Assembly (NCBI GenBank): GCA_019155205.2
Contig: JAHNZQ020000049.1
Coordinates: forward strand, 1,829,238-1,893,237
DNA: 64,000 nt
Reading direction: 5' to 3'
Source of the DNA: Gracilaria vermiculophylla
Taxonomy: Eukaryota; Rhodophyta; Florideophyceae; Gracilariales; Gracilariaceae
Each line of letters opens with the position of its first letter. Position 1 is the first letter of the stretch. The notes beneath the pieces are model-generated. The model had not been told where the DNA came from. It worked only from the letters and a program-made list of their open reading frames with translations, and searched no databases. This document shows, one piece after another, positions 54,697 through 64,000 of the stretch. The translations under genes and the position numbers were made by a program.

Positions 54697-57600
54697 GTTG
54701 TGGGGATTTGGTTTCGAAAGGAGGGGGGTAGGGAGGGAGGAGGATCGGAGTCGGGCGACACGCGAGTGTCAAAGGCATTGGCGGCGACAAGAGACTGCTA
54801 ATCAAAGGACGCAACCAAGGCGTGTCTGCTGGCGGCGGACGCGCATCTTTCCGCATCGCCACGTTTTGGAGATATGTGCGCTCGGTTAATATGGCGGCAA
54901 AGCCGACGGCCGTGGCGGCGCCACCTGCGCGCAATGAACTGCTTCAAAAAACGGTAATTTTTATGATGCGAAAGCTATTTGCCAACGCCATAGCGTTGCC
55001 ATGCCGCGAGCAACCGAAAGCAGTGCGCACTGACTCGCCACACGACAGTGGGGCCCCAACATGTAGTCGCCTGGCACGCAAGCTGGCACTACGACGCTCC
55101 CGACTAGAGAAGTGTTCACTGCCACCTCGACCTCGCTGCTGCCGACTTCGAAATCTTCGCCGGCGACCAATCTGAACGGTTGGCATGACGTGAAAGGTAC
55201 GAAGGTAGCCGGCCGTCGCCAGTTCTGCGCGAAAGAATGCGCATCACTGAATGCGCTCGCGCTACTTTTGTCCAGTTGCAGCCTAACCTCCAAGAGCGCG
55301 ACAAAGATCGCGTCCACTAAAAAGCATCATGTGAACACAAACCGTTTGTAGCCACCTCATCGTCGAGTCTGATGCGGGCTCTTTATTACGATAAAAACAA
55401 TACCAATGAGTATTGATATCCCATCAAATGCATTGCCGACCTTCTTGAACCACAACTCAAATGCTGTGATCCCCAACTGCCTCATAACGTAAATTGTCTT
55501 AACAGTCCAACATGAACAGGTACCACATATCTCTCCGCGTGAAACTTGAAGCAGCTGTGGAACGGTATTCCCACTACGTGATTTTGGATAACGCTCATTT
55601 ATATTCCTCTCCTCATCAAGCAACACGAATGAACATGATATCCTTGTCGCCTATCTCTTCACATTGAGAAAAGCAGGTGAATAGCATGTATTTTTTGAGA
55701 AAAACACATTGCTGCAGCTGGCTTCCGAGAAATTAGTTGATTTGACTCTCGAACAAACTGTTCTTCATCTCTGTTTTTTTTCGCCAACGTTATTCTTTCT
55801 CTTTTCGTGTCCAGTGTTGAACTTAAGCCGTCACATCTTTTGCTTTTGTGATTCGTCGCCAAAAACCACACTCTGCACTACCCGTGAAATATTCGTATGT
55901 GCCTATCATGTGGAAGCGTTAACAATTGCTTCTGTTTGCGAGAAACGAATCTGATATGACTGAGTACTCAAAAGAAAACAAAAGCTTTATGACATATATC
56001 AAAGGTTATCAATTACTACCAGCGTTTGACGCGGAACAGTATCGAACACTTCTCGAAAGTTATCTGCGATACAGTTATCTGAATTTGTAGAAAGATGAAG
56101 TGCAGTCTGTCTGTCATGGCTCATTGTACTTTATCGTGCAATACAGTGATGATTGCATCGTTTCTCCGATTCGGCCCTTCAACATTTTGTCTTCACCTCC
56201 GTTCGTCAACAGCGGTTCTGAAGTATGTTTTGAGTTGAAATTGGCAATATTTTGCAAAACTGTAAATAAATGCAAGCTTTTGGCATCTTGTGTGTTTCGC
56301 TTGATGCGCATGACCTACTTTATTTTATCCCTCTTAAAGATCATCCTTGCTCGGAGCAGTGGTCATGTCCCTCGTGGATGCGTCACTCAAGGTTCTAGGG
56401 CCAAACTATGCTTCACAGCCTTAAGTAAGCTTGCGATCTTGATTTTGTTCTGAACACGAATTGTTCGTATTCACAGCCCTTTCCTGGCCTCCATGACTTT
56501 CGTTCTCAACGTCTATTGATGCGGTTTGCGACTTCTTTCTGTTCCAATCTCTCCCATTTCCACAAAACCAAACGATATCCCCCACATCTCCCTTGGAACA
56601 TACGTTTGTCCAGTGCTATGTACTTTTGCAGCTTAGCGGCGGTCATTTGAGTGTTTCTATCAACGTTTATTCTTCGTTATTATTATTATTATTATGGTCT
56701 ACCATTCCTGATTGCGAGAAGCTCGCACAATGACCTCTAAAAGCAATTCTATGTCTTTGAAAGGCCAGAAAGTGTGACTGCCATGTCATCCACATTTCTA
56801 TCAACGATTTGTTGTCTATCTCCGTTGATGGTCGCAGTTCAGCGCGCCCAGTAGCGTTTGACAGTGGACATCTCAGAACTATGTGCTCAATGCTTTTTTT
56901 GTCGCCGTCCTATATGTACAGCGCGTCACTTTCCCATCCAAATTTGATTTCACGGCGTGAAATGAACGGACAAGTCCACTTGCAATCTGCACCAGCGTCA
57001 CTTCCGCCTCGCGCGCGTCCTTTTCTGTCAGAAGAAGATCACAAATAACCTGGAACACGATCTTGCTTTCCGAGTTATGTTTTGTGTTTTGCGTCTTATC
57101 GTCCTGATAGTCTACTTTCTGCGTTGTTTGCCGCCAAAGCGAAACCTGCACCTATGTTTCGGCAAGCCAGTTTACTCCTTTGTTTCAATAGTATTGTCGT
57201 TTACAATACATACATGATTTGATACCCTTTCTTATAATGTGTCCAGGTTATGTCCCTTTCATCCCCAAGTAATTTGAGAATTCATCTTTTCATGATCGTT
57301 GGTAAGTATGATACTGTGTTATCATCTCATTTGGCGTTTCATATTGATACGGACTTTTAGGTGTTTTCCATAGGTGAACTCTCATTGAGACATTAGAAAT
57401 AAGGTTTACAAATGTCGCTGTCTTTACTGCTTGTTTCCCTCTGTAGTTTTACTCGTATTTCAAAGTTCGGCTATTTAGAGAAGTGTATGTAATTGCGATG
57501 TGCTGTAGCACTGCGCTTTATCCCACGGTCTTCATACTTAAAAAGAAGCCTTGTGCAACCGTTGAGATATGCATCTCTCAAGTGCAAGACATTTTTCGAG

Positions 57601-58459
57601 GTTGGAGATTATGAAAGCCTTGAAAAAGTTAAAGAAATGGAGAGAAAGAGTTCTGATCAAACTATATTTCACTCAAACAATTTAATAGCAAACACATATG
57701 TTGAAATCCTTCTTTTGCCTTTGTACCCTTCGTAGGTTGTTCATATTGCTGACTGCTTTTAGCAGTCATGCCAGAACCGGAATTTGAGATTTAGAGAGGT
57801 GTACACGCACAGAAGCTCATGTCATAGGCCATGGCATCCATAGCCTTCAAAGCCTTGCCATACATGCCGCAAATAAAGTTGTCAAGTGCTCGGGATACTG
57901 TTCTAGATTTCTAGAGAACCAAAGACAGAGATCAAGATGGTGCAGAAAAAGGATTTGTGTAGTTCATGAAAAGCCAATCGATAGGCAGAAATAGGAATTT
58001 AGAGTCACTGTGGCAATGAACTTCAAAGCATTCACAAATATCTTCTCCTATCGCATCCGTATTGAAACGAGATGGATCTCGAAGCATACATACTTCATCT
58101 TTTATCCGTCTTGCTTATCGACACCATGTATGCCTACAATGACAGGAGAGGTAATATTCTTTCATGGCTTTTTCCTCTTTCTGGACGCTCTAAACATTCC
58201 AAGCGCTGCCAATCATGTAGCAATTGGTGCACGCATTGCAAGTTGTGCTTTTACAACTCGACTATTAGTGGCGCTTCCTACTTTATGTACAATTTTTTTC
58301 CTATAGAGAGAAGCCGTCCTCGAAACACCCACCGAGAATGTTTAGTCCGCCACCTCGGCAGCTGTGGAACTCTTGATATAGTAACTCTGGTGTCATTGAA
58401 CCCATGGTCTTACTTCCCAGACCAGGATTGAACAGCAGGACGCTGATTTTTTTTGACTG
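54697..58459. other. Long intergenic region, left part
   Basis: Near DUR3, a + strand ATG at 54891 opens MAAKPTAVAAPPARNELLQKT followed by a GTAATT donor-like site (54954), and a plausible terminal frame (RERMRITECARATFVQLQPN...) ends at about 55320. A small spliced gene is possible, but the internal exons do not resolve. A minus frame of 118 codons overlaps it (54961-55317). From 55.4 to 58.4 kb I find only short frames and a TTA microsatellite near 56684. No RNA gene seen. Confidence 0.35.
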
Positions 58460-59174
58460 AAAACAAGCTTGGAGGTTCCAGCGCAGCCAACGGAATGCAG
58501 TGGGTTGCGCCAGGTCCTTCTCATCTCCCAAGCTGTTGCAGCTATCTGGTCTCGGACCTCGGAGATGACTGAGACGGGCTGGAAACAAAGTGAGAGCTGC
58601 TCCATTTGTGTAAGAACGCAGTCTCGCATTTTCGAATCAATCGCTTCATTGCACACTGGTGTGCCGCTAGAGCCGGTAAACAACGCCACGCTTGTCAATT
58701 TGACTGAATCAGTGCAAATGTTCTGGGCCGGAGAAGGCGGTGTTCAAGCAGAAGCTTCGTTTCTTGCCAATGGGGGAGAGATACGCAACGGATATCTGAC
58801 GGGGGACATGCAGCTTTTTTGAGGCGGCGTTGGGCACACCGTTGCACTCATCAAACTGCAACGGGAACATCTTACACGGATTCATGCATTTACGAAACAA
58901 AAACCCTTTTTCTAAGCCGAAGGTAAATCACGGGTTGCTTGCATGTTTTAAGGACATCATACGACTAGTAGAAACTCACCAGAAGCTTCCCGCAAGAATT
59001 AATGCAACAGTGGCGGGACGCACTGATGGTGTGGTGACGGAGAAATGGATTCGAAGCACCGCGGGCAGGACGGGACATTTTATCGGCGGATGCAATGTGG
59101 GGAACGCGCTGGACAAAGTTGAGAGTACGCAACGCGAGGCATTCACGGGCAAGCGTGCGCGGTGTGCTGTCTGA
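58460..59174 (+). pseudogene. Frameshifted unidentified ORF
   Basis: Two long + strand frames are joined at a T6 run (58815-58820). The first (58460-58822) ends GEIRNGYLTGDMQLF then TGA. The second continues EAALGTPLHSSNCNGNILHG and runs to a TGA at 59174. Removing one T makes a continuous frame of about 237 codons, MQLFEAALGTPL across the junction. No ATG is near its beginning (a TGA precedes it closely), so a 5' exon or truncation is implied. No family recognised. Either a sequencing error in the homopolymer or a recently broken gene. Confidence 0.4.
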
Positions 59175-60692
59175 ACAGGAGCTTTCAATGATTCCTCATC
59201 GATACGCAAGCGTCTTGTCTTGGTTGGTCCCATGAGATTTGTGTAACATTCCATGCTGGCACACGGTACTGTGTGGCAGAAATGATTGCAAGGGCGACGC
59301 ATCTCAGAAATCGCGGAGAACCAGCGGGGTTGGGCAAAAAGTAACCGTGGTAGCCCTTACAATGACTCGGGGTGACTAAGGGCTTAATTGCTCACAAAAG
59401 GGCCACCAAAAAGTGTGTTACGAGAAATTTGTAAAAGAACACTACGAAAATCATTGCAGAACATTTACGATTTGTTTCTTGAAGGAAACCTCTTGAATTG
59501 GGAGTTGCAGGAGCATATATAATTATATGCTTGTTTTGAGGGGAAAAAAAAACACGTGCGCTGGTAAAACGTCACCTGTTTCATGAAGAAAATGTAGGAT
59601 CTTTGATGAGGAACGAATGGACTACAAGGAACTGACTATGAATATGTGAAAAAGTGCAAAACGAAGCAATAGGAATATAAAGGAATAAATAAGTGTAGTT
59701 GAAGCCGTGCCAAGTACGGTAAAGTTGTCTCTGATAAGAAATTTGCGTATTGGTGTAGTACTGTAATTGTTGTGTACAGTATCAGGGTGTTTTTGATTAT
59801 TCTTGAGCCATGTCCATGCGTTGGCGAAACGATCGAGTGCATGGACTGGAGCTCAAATGGGTTCGCGTAACGTCCAATTTCACGAACCCGCCATGGACTG
59901 TGTATGCTGTTAGTCTTCCGGAAGACGCGTATATTTCTGCTCTGAGATTTCAAAGCAGTTTTAGACGCACTTGAGACTGTGCACTGGGAGGAAGTCTCGA
60001 GTGGCTAAGATTCTCACGAGAGCTGTGAGCTCGTGAGAGAAATAGAGTTGAAGCACAAAGCGCCAGTTGGTGTGGCAGGCAGAGGCGGAAGTAGGCGAAT
60101 AGGGGCACGAGGCACTGGGACATGACGCTGTCGCTGCGCGAAGGACTTGGAAGGGGTACAGGGTTCACACTGTGTTACAGTACCCCTTCCCGAACACGGC
60201 AGGAGGGCGTGCTCCAGGCGGCGAAGAAGGCGCAAGAACATACAGCGAGACAATTAAAGAGGTACACACGCGGATAGCGCGTGGAGGCGACGCATGGACC
60301 GTCTACAGCGGTGATGAGGTTTGAATCGTCAAATAGCGGGGGGGCGGCCGGAGACGCCGGTGATGAAGCCATCGGAGCCGCATTCGTAACCCTAAGTATG
60401 ATCGCCACCGCTAGCTAGAGCTGCGCACAGCTCAACGCACGGCTGCACATACAAACAGCAATTACGTGCTGGGCGCGCGACGCGCGCTCAAAACGGCGTT
60501 GCGTTTGAGGGCGCGGCGCGGCGGCCGAAGCCCGTAAAATACACGCGTCGCGCCCCGCGCGCCGCCGCGCTTGATTGGCGCCCGAACGGCCCGTAAGGGG
60601 CGCGCGCCTTTCCCCCGCCGCGTGCCATAAGAGCCCCCAGCGCCGCTAAGCACCCACACGCCGCAGCGCGCTTCCGCTCGTCACCCGCGCTC
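59175..60692. other. Intergenic region and promoter of armadillo gene
   Basis: 59.2-59.9 kb is AT-rich with nothing seen. GC rises sharply from 60.0 kb. A minus-strand frame at 60175-60408 (MAIILRVTNAAPMASSPASP..., with a hydrophobic VYLFNCLAVCSCAFFAAW segment) sits head-to-head with the armadillo gene but ends abruptly and has no recognisable continuation; it is only a weak gene candidate. Confidence 0.35.
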
Positions 60693-63407
60693 ATGGATCA
60701 CTCTCCTGCGCCCGCCGCGCGCGTCCGCCGCCGCCTCCGCTTCGCCTCGGCGCTTTCGCGCCGATTCTCCACCCTGTTCTCCGCCCGAAAGGAGCATGTG
60801 GACCCGCCCGACGCCCGCCGCACTCAGTTCCCGTCATCCTCTCACGCGCCCCCTTTAGATCACCGGCCGCCTCTCTCGCGCGGCCCCCAGAATTCGCCGC
60901 CCACCGTTCTCAACGTGAGGTCGGAGCCGTCACACCGCCTCAAGTCGCTCATAAATGCCGCTCGCTCGGTTGCCGACAACGATGACGACTCCGCCCGCAG
61001 CGCCGACCCTTCACTCGCCGGCTCGTCGCGCACTTCCATACCTGTGTCCCCCGTCACCGGCACGTCGCAGTCCCACTCCACAGTCGGCTCCGTCGCCCCG
61101 TGGGACCGCAAGGAACACCACTCATCTTCGCCTGTCCCCTCACCACCGGGCCCGCTCTCCGTGCGCTTTGACGTTGACAGAATCAAGCCCTCAGACCACT
61201 TGTTGTCTCAGGCGCACCCATCCGCGCCGTCGCCTCCGACACCAACTGACCCTATTTCGCACTCCGAGTCTCTCGCAACGCATGCTTTCGATGACTCTCA
61301 AATCCAGAGTCCCACCCTCACACCGCAGTCACCAGAGCTCCACAAGCATTCCACGCATCCAGCAGAAAACCTCCAGTCCCGGTTAAGCTCTGACTCTGAC
61401 TCTGACTCTGACTCTGACTCGGATCAAAGTTTGCCATCCGCCCACAGTGAGATATCCTCTCCGAACGTCAAGTATCCTTCGCCCACAACCATCTCTCAAC
61501 CTCAATCGTACAACCAACCACCAGCACACCGTTCGTTCCCTTTGCGTCTACCCCCCCGTGCGCGCACCCCAAATTCGATGGGCGTGCCCACCGCTCTGCG
61601 CTTCGACAACTTGGATGCCACTGACAATACGACGGCACTTCCAGCCAACTCGAGCGGTAAACCACCATTGCCACCGCCCAAAGCCATTCATCGCCAACGT
61701 TCAAAGCCTGTGCCCTACCAAGCTCATCTTCCTTCTGAACGGAAGGATGATGCCCCTACCTCTGTTCTAGAAGCGGCAGCTCCAATGGACAGTTCGTCTT
61801 CGGAGGTGTACAATAGTATCAGCGAACGAGGTGAACGTGTGGCCGCTGCCTTTGAGCGTTTGGGAAAGCAAACCGATGAATTCCCAGACACTCCTTCTGA
61901 ATTGACGGGTGGTTTAAGCCCGAAGGAAGTTATTATCCCTTTGATCGTGGAGGCCATGCATCAGCATCGCAGTGACCCCAAGGTGGCTGATCGTGCCTTA
62001 ACAATCCTGAGACGCTTAACAGTTTCGGAGAACTGCCGTAGATGCATCGGTGAAAACGGCGGTATAGAGGCGGTTGTGGAAATTATGAGGGCTCATTCTC
62101 TGCGATCCGGTATTCAAACCCAGGGTTGCCTAACTTTGGCAAATCTCGCATTCCGCAATCGCAACAACAAAGAAGCCGTCATGAAATGTAGCGGCTTGAA
62201 AGTCGTTGTGGCAGCGCTTTCGGCGCATCCGAACGTGGAGCAGATCCAGGCATGGGGATGTCTTGCCATTCGAAACTTCACCAATCGATCAGATGCTGGA
62301 GAACAAGAGACTTCAGTTGCGTCTGGGGCCGTCGAAGTGTTGTTATCTGCCCTGGAGCGCTACTCGAGCTCTGAGACGGTACAGAACAACGCGCTGATCG
62401 CGTTGACCAACATTGCGAGTCGTTCCCCGTATGGCATGGAGCGTTTGCGTACGGCTGGTGGTATTCAGGTGCTCGTGTCATCGTTGAAACGAAATGTGCA
62501 CTCCCTGAAAGTGGCGGAAGTTGGAATGTCTCTCACACGCGTCGTGGCTGAGGACGATAGGAACAAAGAGCTATTCGGTCAATCGGATGGGATTCAGGCT
62601 ATGACGGCTGTCATGGATACGCATCGTGGACACATAGCCATCAATGTTAAGGGCTGTGCAGCAGTGCGGCATCTCGCTTTCCGTCGTAAGAATCGCGAAA
62701 TCATGGGTAGCTGTGGCATAATAAGAACCATCGTGTGTGTGATGGACGAGTGCACTTCCGCATCACCTGATGGAGCATGCTACTTTCTAAAGGCTCTTTG
62801 CAATGCAACATTTGACTCTCTAGCAAGCAAGACATTTGCTGGAAGATGTGGAGCTGTTGAGGCCACCTTGCGCATAATGTCTGACAGCTCATATCGAGAA
62901 GTGGGTCGCGTTGTAGAAGATGCCTGTCGCTTGCTGCGAAGCCTCTTGGATGGAGTTTCCCAAAATCAGCGCAACATGCTCAAGCACAGAGGGGTAGCAG
63001 TTGTATTGGATGCAGCTCGTACGCACGGGGAGGCCCTTGCTGGAGTTGCGGAACACAGTGTGGCCATTTTTGTGAATATGGTCACAATTCGTGGGTTTGT
63101 TTCTCAATTGCAAGAAGGCAGCGGGGACGTGAGTCAGCTCGCCAGGAGACTTCGAAAAGCTCATGAGGGTAACCCACGAGTCGAAGCCCAAGTGATCAGC
63201 TTCGTTCGCACTCTTGAAAGAGATGAGCGCTCAGTTGCCAGCACGGGGAGCGCAGATATCCGAGACTGGCGGACCAAATCGAGCATAGAGCGTGCATTGC
63301 GCCCAGTAAGATCTTTACACAAAGGTCGTCATGCTGATGACGACCATGAGACACGACTGCAGAGATTGCGTTCAATGCCATTGCCTATGGTCAGGAACCG
63401 CAACTGA
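60693..63407 (+). CDS. Armadillo-repeat protein with disordered N-terminal half
   Basis: Protein of 904 residues, single exon. Residues 1 to about 405 are disordered, Ser/Pro-rich, with an (SD)n stretch encoded by a GACTCT hexanucleotide array at about 61390-61425, and many Ser-Pro sites. From about 407 to 850 lies an array of ARM repeats: SPKEVIIPLIVEAMHQHRSD, then units such as RRCIGENGGIEAVVEIM, QTQGCLTLANLAFRNRNNKE, QAWGCLAIRNFTNRSD, VQNNALIALTNIASRS and NVKGCAAVRHLAFRRKNREI, with the GGI/GCA..L.NLA pattern of armadillo proteins. The C-terminus is basic (VRSLHKGRH; MPLPMVRNRN). No F-box, U-box or kinase domain, so the role is probably protein binding; the specific partner is unknown. GC is high at the 5' end and falls along the gene. 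Confidence 0.85.
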   Translation: MDHSPAPAARVRRRLRFASALSRRFSTLFSARKEHVDPPDARRTQFPSSSHAPPLDHRPPLSRGPQNSPPTVLNVRSEPSHRLKSLINAARSVADNDDDSARSADPSLAGSSRTSIPVSPVTGTSQSHSTVGSVAPWDRKEHHSSSPVPSPPGPLSVRFDVDRIKPSDHLLSQAHPSAPSPPTPTDPISHSESLATHAFDDSQIQSPTLTPQSPELHKHSTHPAENLQSRLSSDSDSDSDSDSDQSLPSAHSEISSPNVKYPSPTTISQPQSYNQPPAHRSFPLRLPPRARTPNSMGVPTALRFDNLDATDNTTALPANSSGKPPLPPPKAIHRQRSKPVPYQAHLPSERKDDAPTSVLEAAAPMDSSSSEVYNSISERGERVAAAFERLGKQTDEFPDTPSELTGGLSPKEVIIPLIVEAMHQHRSDPKVADRALTILRRLTVSENCRRCIGENGGIEAVVEIMRAHSLRSGIQTQGCLTLANLAFRNRNNKEAVMKCSGLKVVVAALSAHPNVEQIQAWGCLAIRNFTNRSDAGEQETSVASGAVEVLLSALERYSSSETVQNNALIALTNIASRSPYGMERLRTAGGIQVLVSSLKRNVHSLKVAEVGMSLTRVVAEDDRNKELFGQSDGIQAMTAVMDTHRGHIAINVKGCAAVRHLAFRRKNREIMGSCGIIRTIVCVMDECTSASPDGACYFLKALCNATFDSLASKTFAGRCGAVEATLRIMSDSSYREVGRVVEDACRLLRSLLDGVSQNQRNMLKHRGVAVVLDAARTHGEALAGVAEHSVAIFVNMVTIRGFVSQLQEGSGDVSQLARRLRKAHEGNPRVEAQVISFVRTLERDERSVASTGSADIRDWRTKSSIERALRPVRSLHKGRHADDDHETRLQRLRSMPLPMVRNRN
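61390..61425 (+). repeat. GACTCT hexanucleotide array coding for (Ser-Asp)n
   Basis: About six tandem GACTCT units in frame within the armadillo gene, giving an SDSDSD acidic stretch. A length-variable candidate. Confidence 0.9.
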
Positions 63408-63706
63408 TTTTTCTTATTTGTATGCTTATTATTGAACACACTCGAAATGCCTTCTTTCGTTCCTTCGTAAAAGTTCTCGACTTACGTGAACCTGCTGCGT
63501 TTTTCGTGTATTTCTGTGTTACTTTTCGTAAGAAAGTAGCTGCTACGATGAACACAAATTTCTTCAAATTAGAGAGGAACCTCCCGACTCTTCCCAGACA
63601 CGTGTATGCGCGGCGAAGGAGCATAGTTTGCTAACCCTCTCAAAGGGGAAATTCTGCAAAAGGCAAAATTATACAAAACATCAGAGCCACACGTTCTTCA
63701 GTTCCC
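63408..63706. other. 3' flank of armadillo gene
   Basis: Short, balanced-composition spacer with only small frames. It leads into the Tc1/mariner-like element; nothing else seen. Confidence 0.5.
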
Positions 63707-64000
63707 TATAGTAAAGTCTGTTTCAAAAATATAGGACACCTGGCATTTTGATGCAAATCATCAATTTTAGTACTGTAGGCCTGTGCAAACCAGTTTTTGA
63801 AAAATGTTAAGTTAAAAAATCGTTTCAAAATAATAGGAAACTTTACTTCAAACGGTCATTATCTCTTGTTCAATAATTGATTTTTGCACCTTTTTGCTGG
63901 ATTACACTAATGCAACGCTTTGGCATTGAATCTATGTAACAATCTATAGTTGAACTATTGATAGTTTTCCAGCAATTTTCAATACAAGTTTTTAAATCAA
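63707..64000 (-). mobile_element. Tc1/mariner-type transposon, one end (cut by window)
   Basis: AT-rich end of a DNA transposon extending past the right edge. The outer end probably starts at the TA of CTATAGTAAAG (about 63708). Two direct copies of a terminal motif, TGTTTCAAAAATATAGGACAC at 63719-63739 and CGTTTCAAAATAATAGGAAAC at 63821-63841, are about 100 bases apart, the IR/DR layout of several Tc1-like families. A transposase C-terminus follows inward on the minus strand. Confidence 0.7.
63870..64000 (-). CDS. Tc1/mariner transposase, C-terminal fragment (partial at window edge)
   Basis: 43 codons, open to the window edge, ending at the TGA at 63870-63872. The sequence CIENCWKTIN...YIDSMPKRCISVIQ and QQKGAKINY-stop matches the conserved C-terminal region of Tc1-like transposases (W..I....L..SMP.R...VI..KG..I.Y). 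The catalytic DDE/D residues would lie to the right of the window. No stop interrupts the visible part, so the element may be young. Confidence 0.75.
   Translation of the reverse strand, partial: DLKTCIENCWKTINSSTIDCYIDSMPKRCISVIQQKGAKINY

Noticed and set aside
56879..57151. Minus-strand frame as part of a retroelement
   Set aside because: Some residues recall LINE polyproteins but there are no catalytic or zinc motifs; too weak to list.
60175..60408. Minus-strand gene head-to-head with the armadillo gene
   Set aside because: Starts plausibly with a hydrophobic segment but stops after 77 codons with no valid continuation or splice; not enough to call.

Overview
This 64 kb window is nuclear DNA of a photosynthetic eukaryote, most likely a red alga. 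The evidence is two digalactosyldiacylglycerol (plastid galactolipid) synthases, a plant/fungal-type pantothenate synthetase, a DUR3-type urea symporter, a heparan-sulfate-2-O-sulfotransferase-like Golgi enzyme (red algae make sulfated galactans), and very few, short introns (82-123 bp with GT...AG ends) in otherwise conserved eukaryotic housekeeping genes. The lineage is an inference; no rRNA or organelle marker is present.

Layout. 0-24 kb is very GC-rich and gene-dense: DDX41 helicase (+), ALY/REF mRNA-export adaptor (-), a 1753-residue MMS1_N/CPSF_A family protein (+), SUMO (-), a secreted Cys-rich repeat protein (+), flotillin (-), a secreted Pro/acidic-rich protein (+), a type II sulfotransferase (-), a low-complexity 615-residue protein (+) and an ATC-hydrolase-like protein (-). 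Long C homopolymers on the sense strand lie in several leaders here, and one carries a 100-N assembly gap. 24.6-34.4 kb is lower in GC and relic-rich: non-LTR retroelement RNase H debris, a SANT/coiled-coil protein, a doubtful tail-anchored ORF, an O-GlcNAc-transferase pseudogene and LTR-like fragments. 34.4-54.7 kb is again genic: proteasome RPT3 (-) head-to-head with proteasome alpha4 (+), pantothenate synthetase (-), a hemerythrin-like helical protein (+), DGDG synthase A (-), a thioredoxin-fold membrane protein (+), ATP12 F1-ATPase assembly factor (-), DGDG synthase B (-), a small coiled-coil protein (+) and DUR3 (-). 54.7-60.7 kb is mostly non-genic with one frameshifted ORF. An armadillo-repeat protein (+) and the end of a Tc1/mariner-type transposon close the window.

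Organisation. Neighbouring genes almost always lie on opposite strands (21 of 23 adjacent pairs among the better-supported features), giving alternating head-to-head and tail-to-tail pairs. Several head-to-head pairs share a process: RPT3 with alpha4 (26S proteasome) and ALY with the CPSF_A-family protein (both mRNA-linked families). mRNA metabolism (DDX41, ALY, CPSF_A family), protein modification and degradation (SUMO, RPT3, alpha4), chloroplast membrane lipid synthesis (two DGDG synthases) and cell-surface functions (Cys-rich protein, 580-residue protein, sulfotransferase, flotillin, DUR3) are the main themes. No new defence-type or operon-like system is evident. The most unusual signals are the sense-strand poly-C leaders, the strand alternation, a SUMO encoded without a C-terminal tail, and an apparent mis-assembly that duplicates a 113-bp segment.
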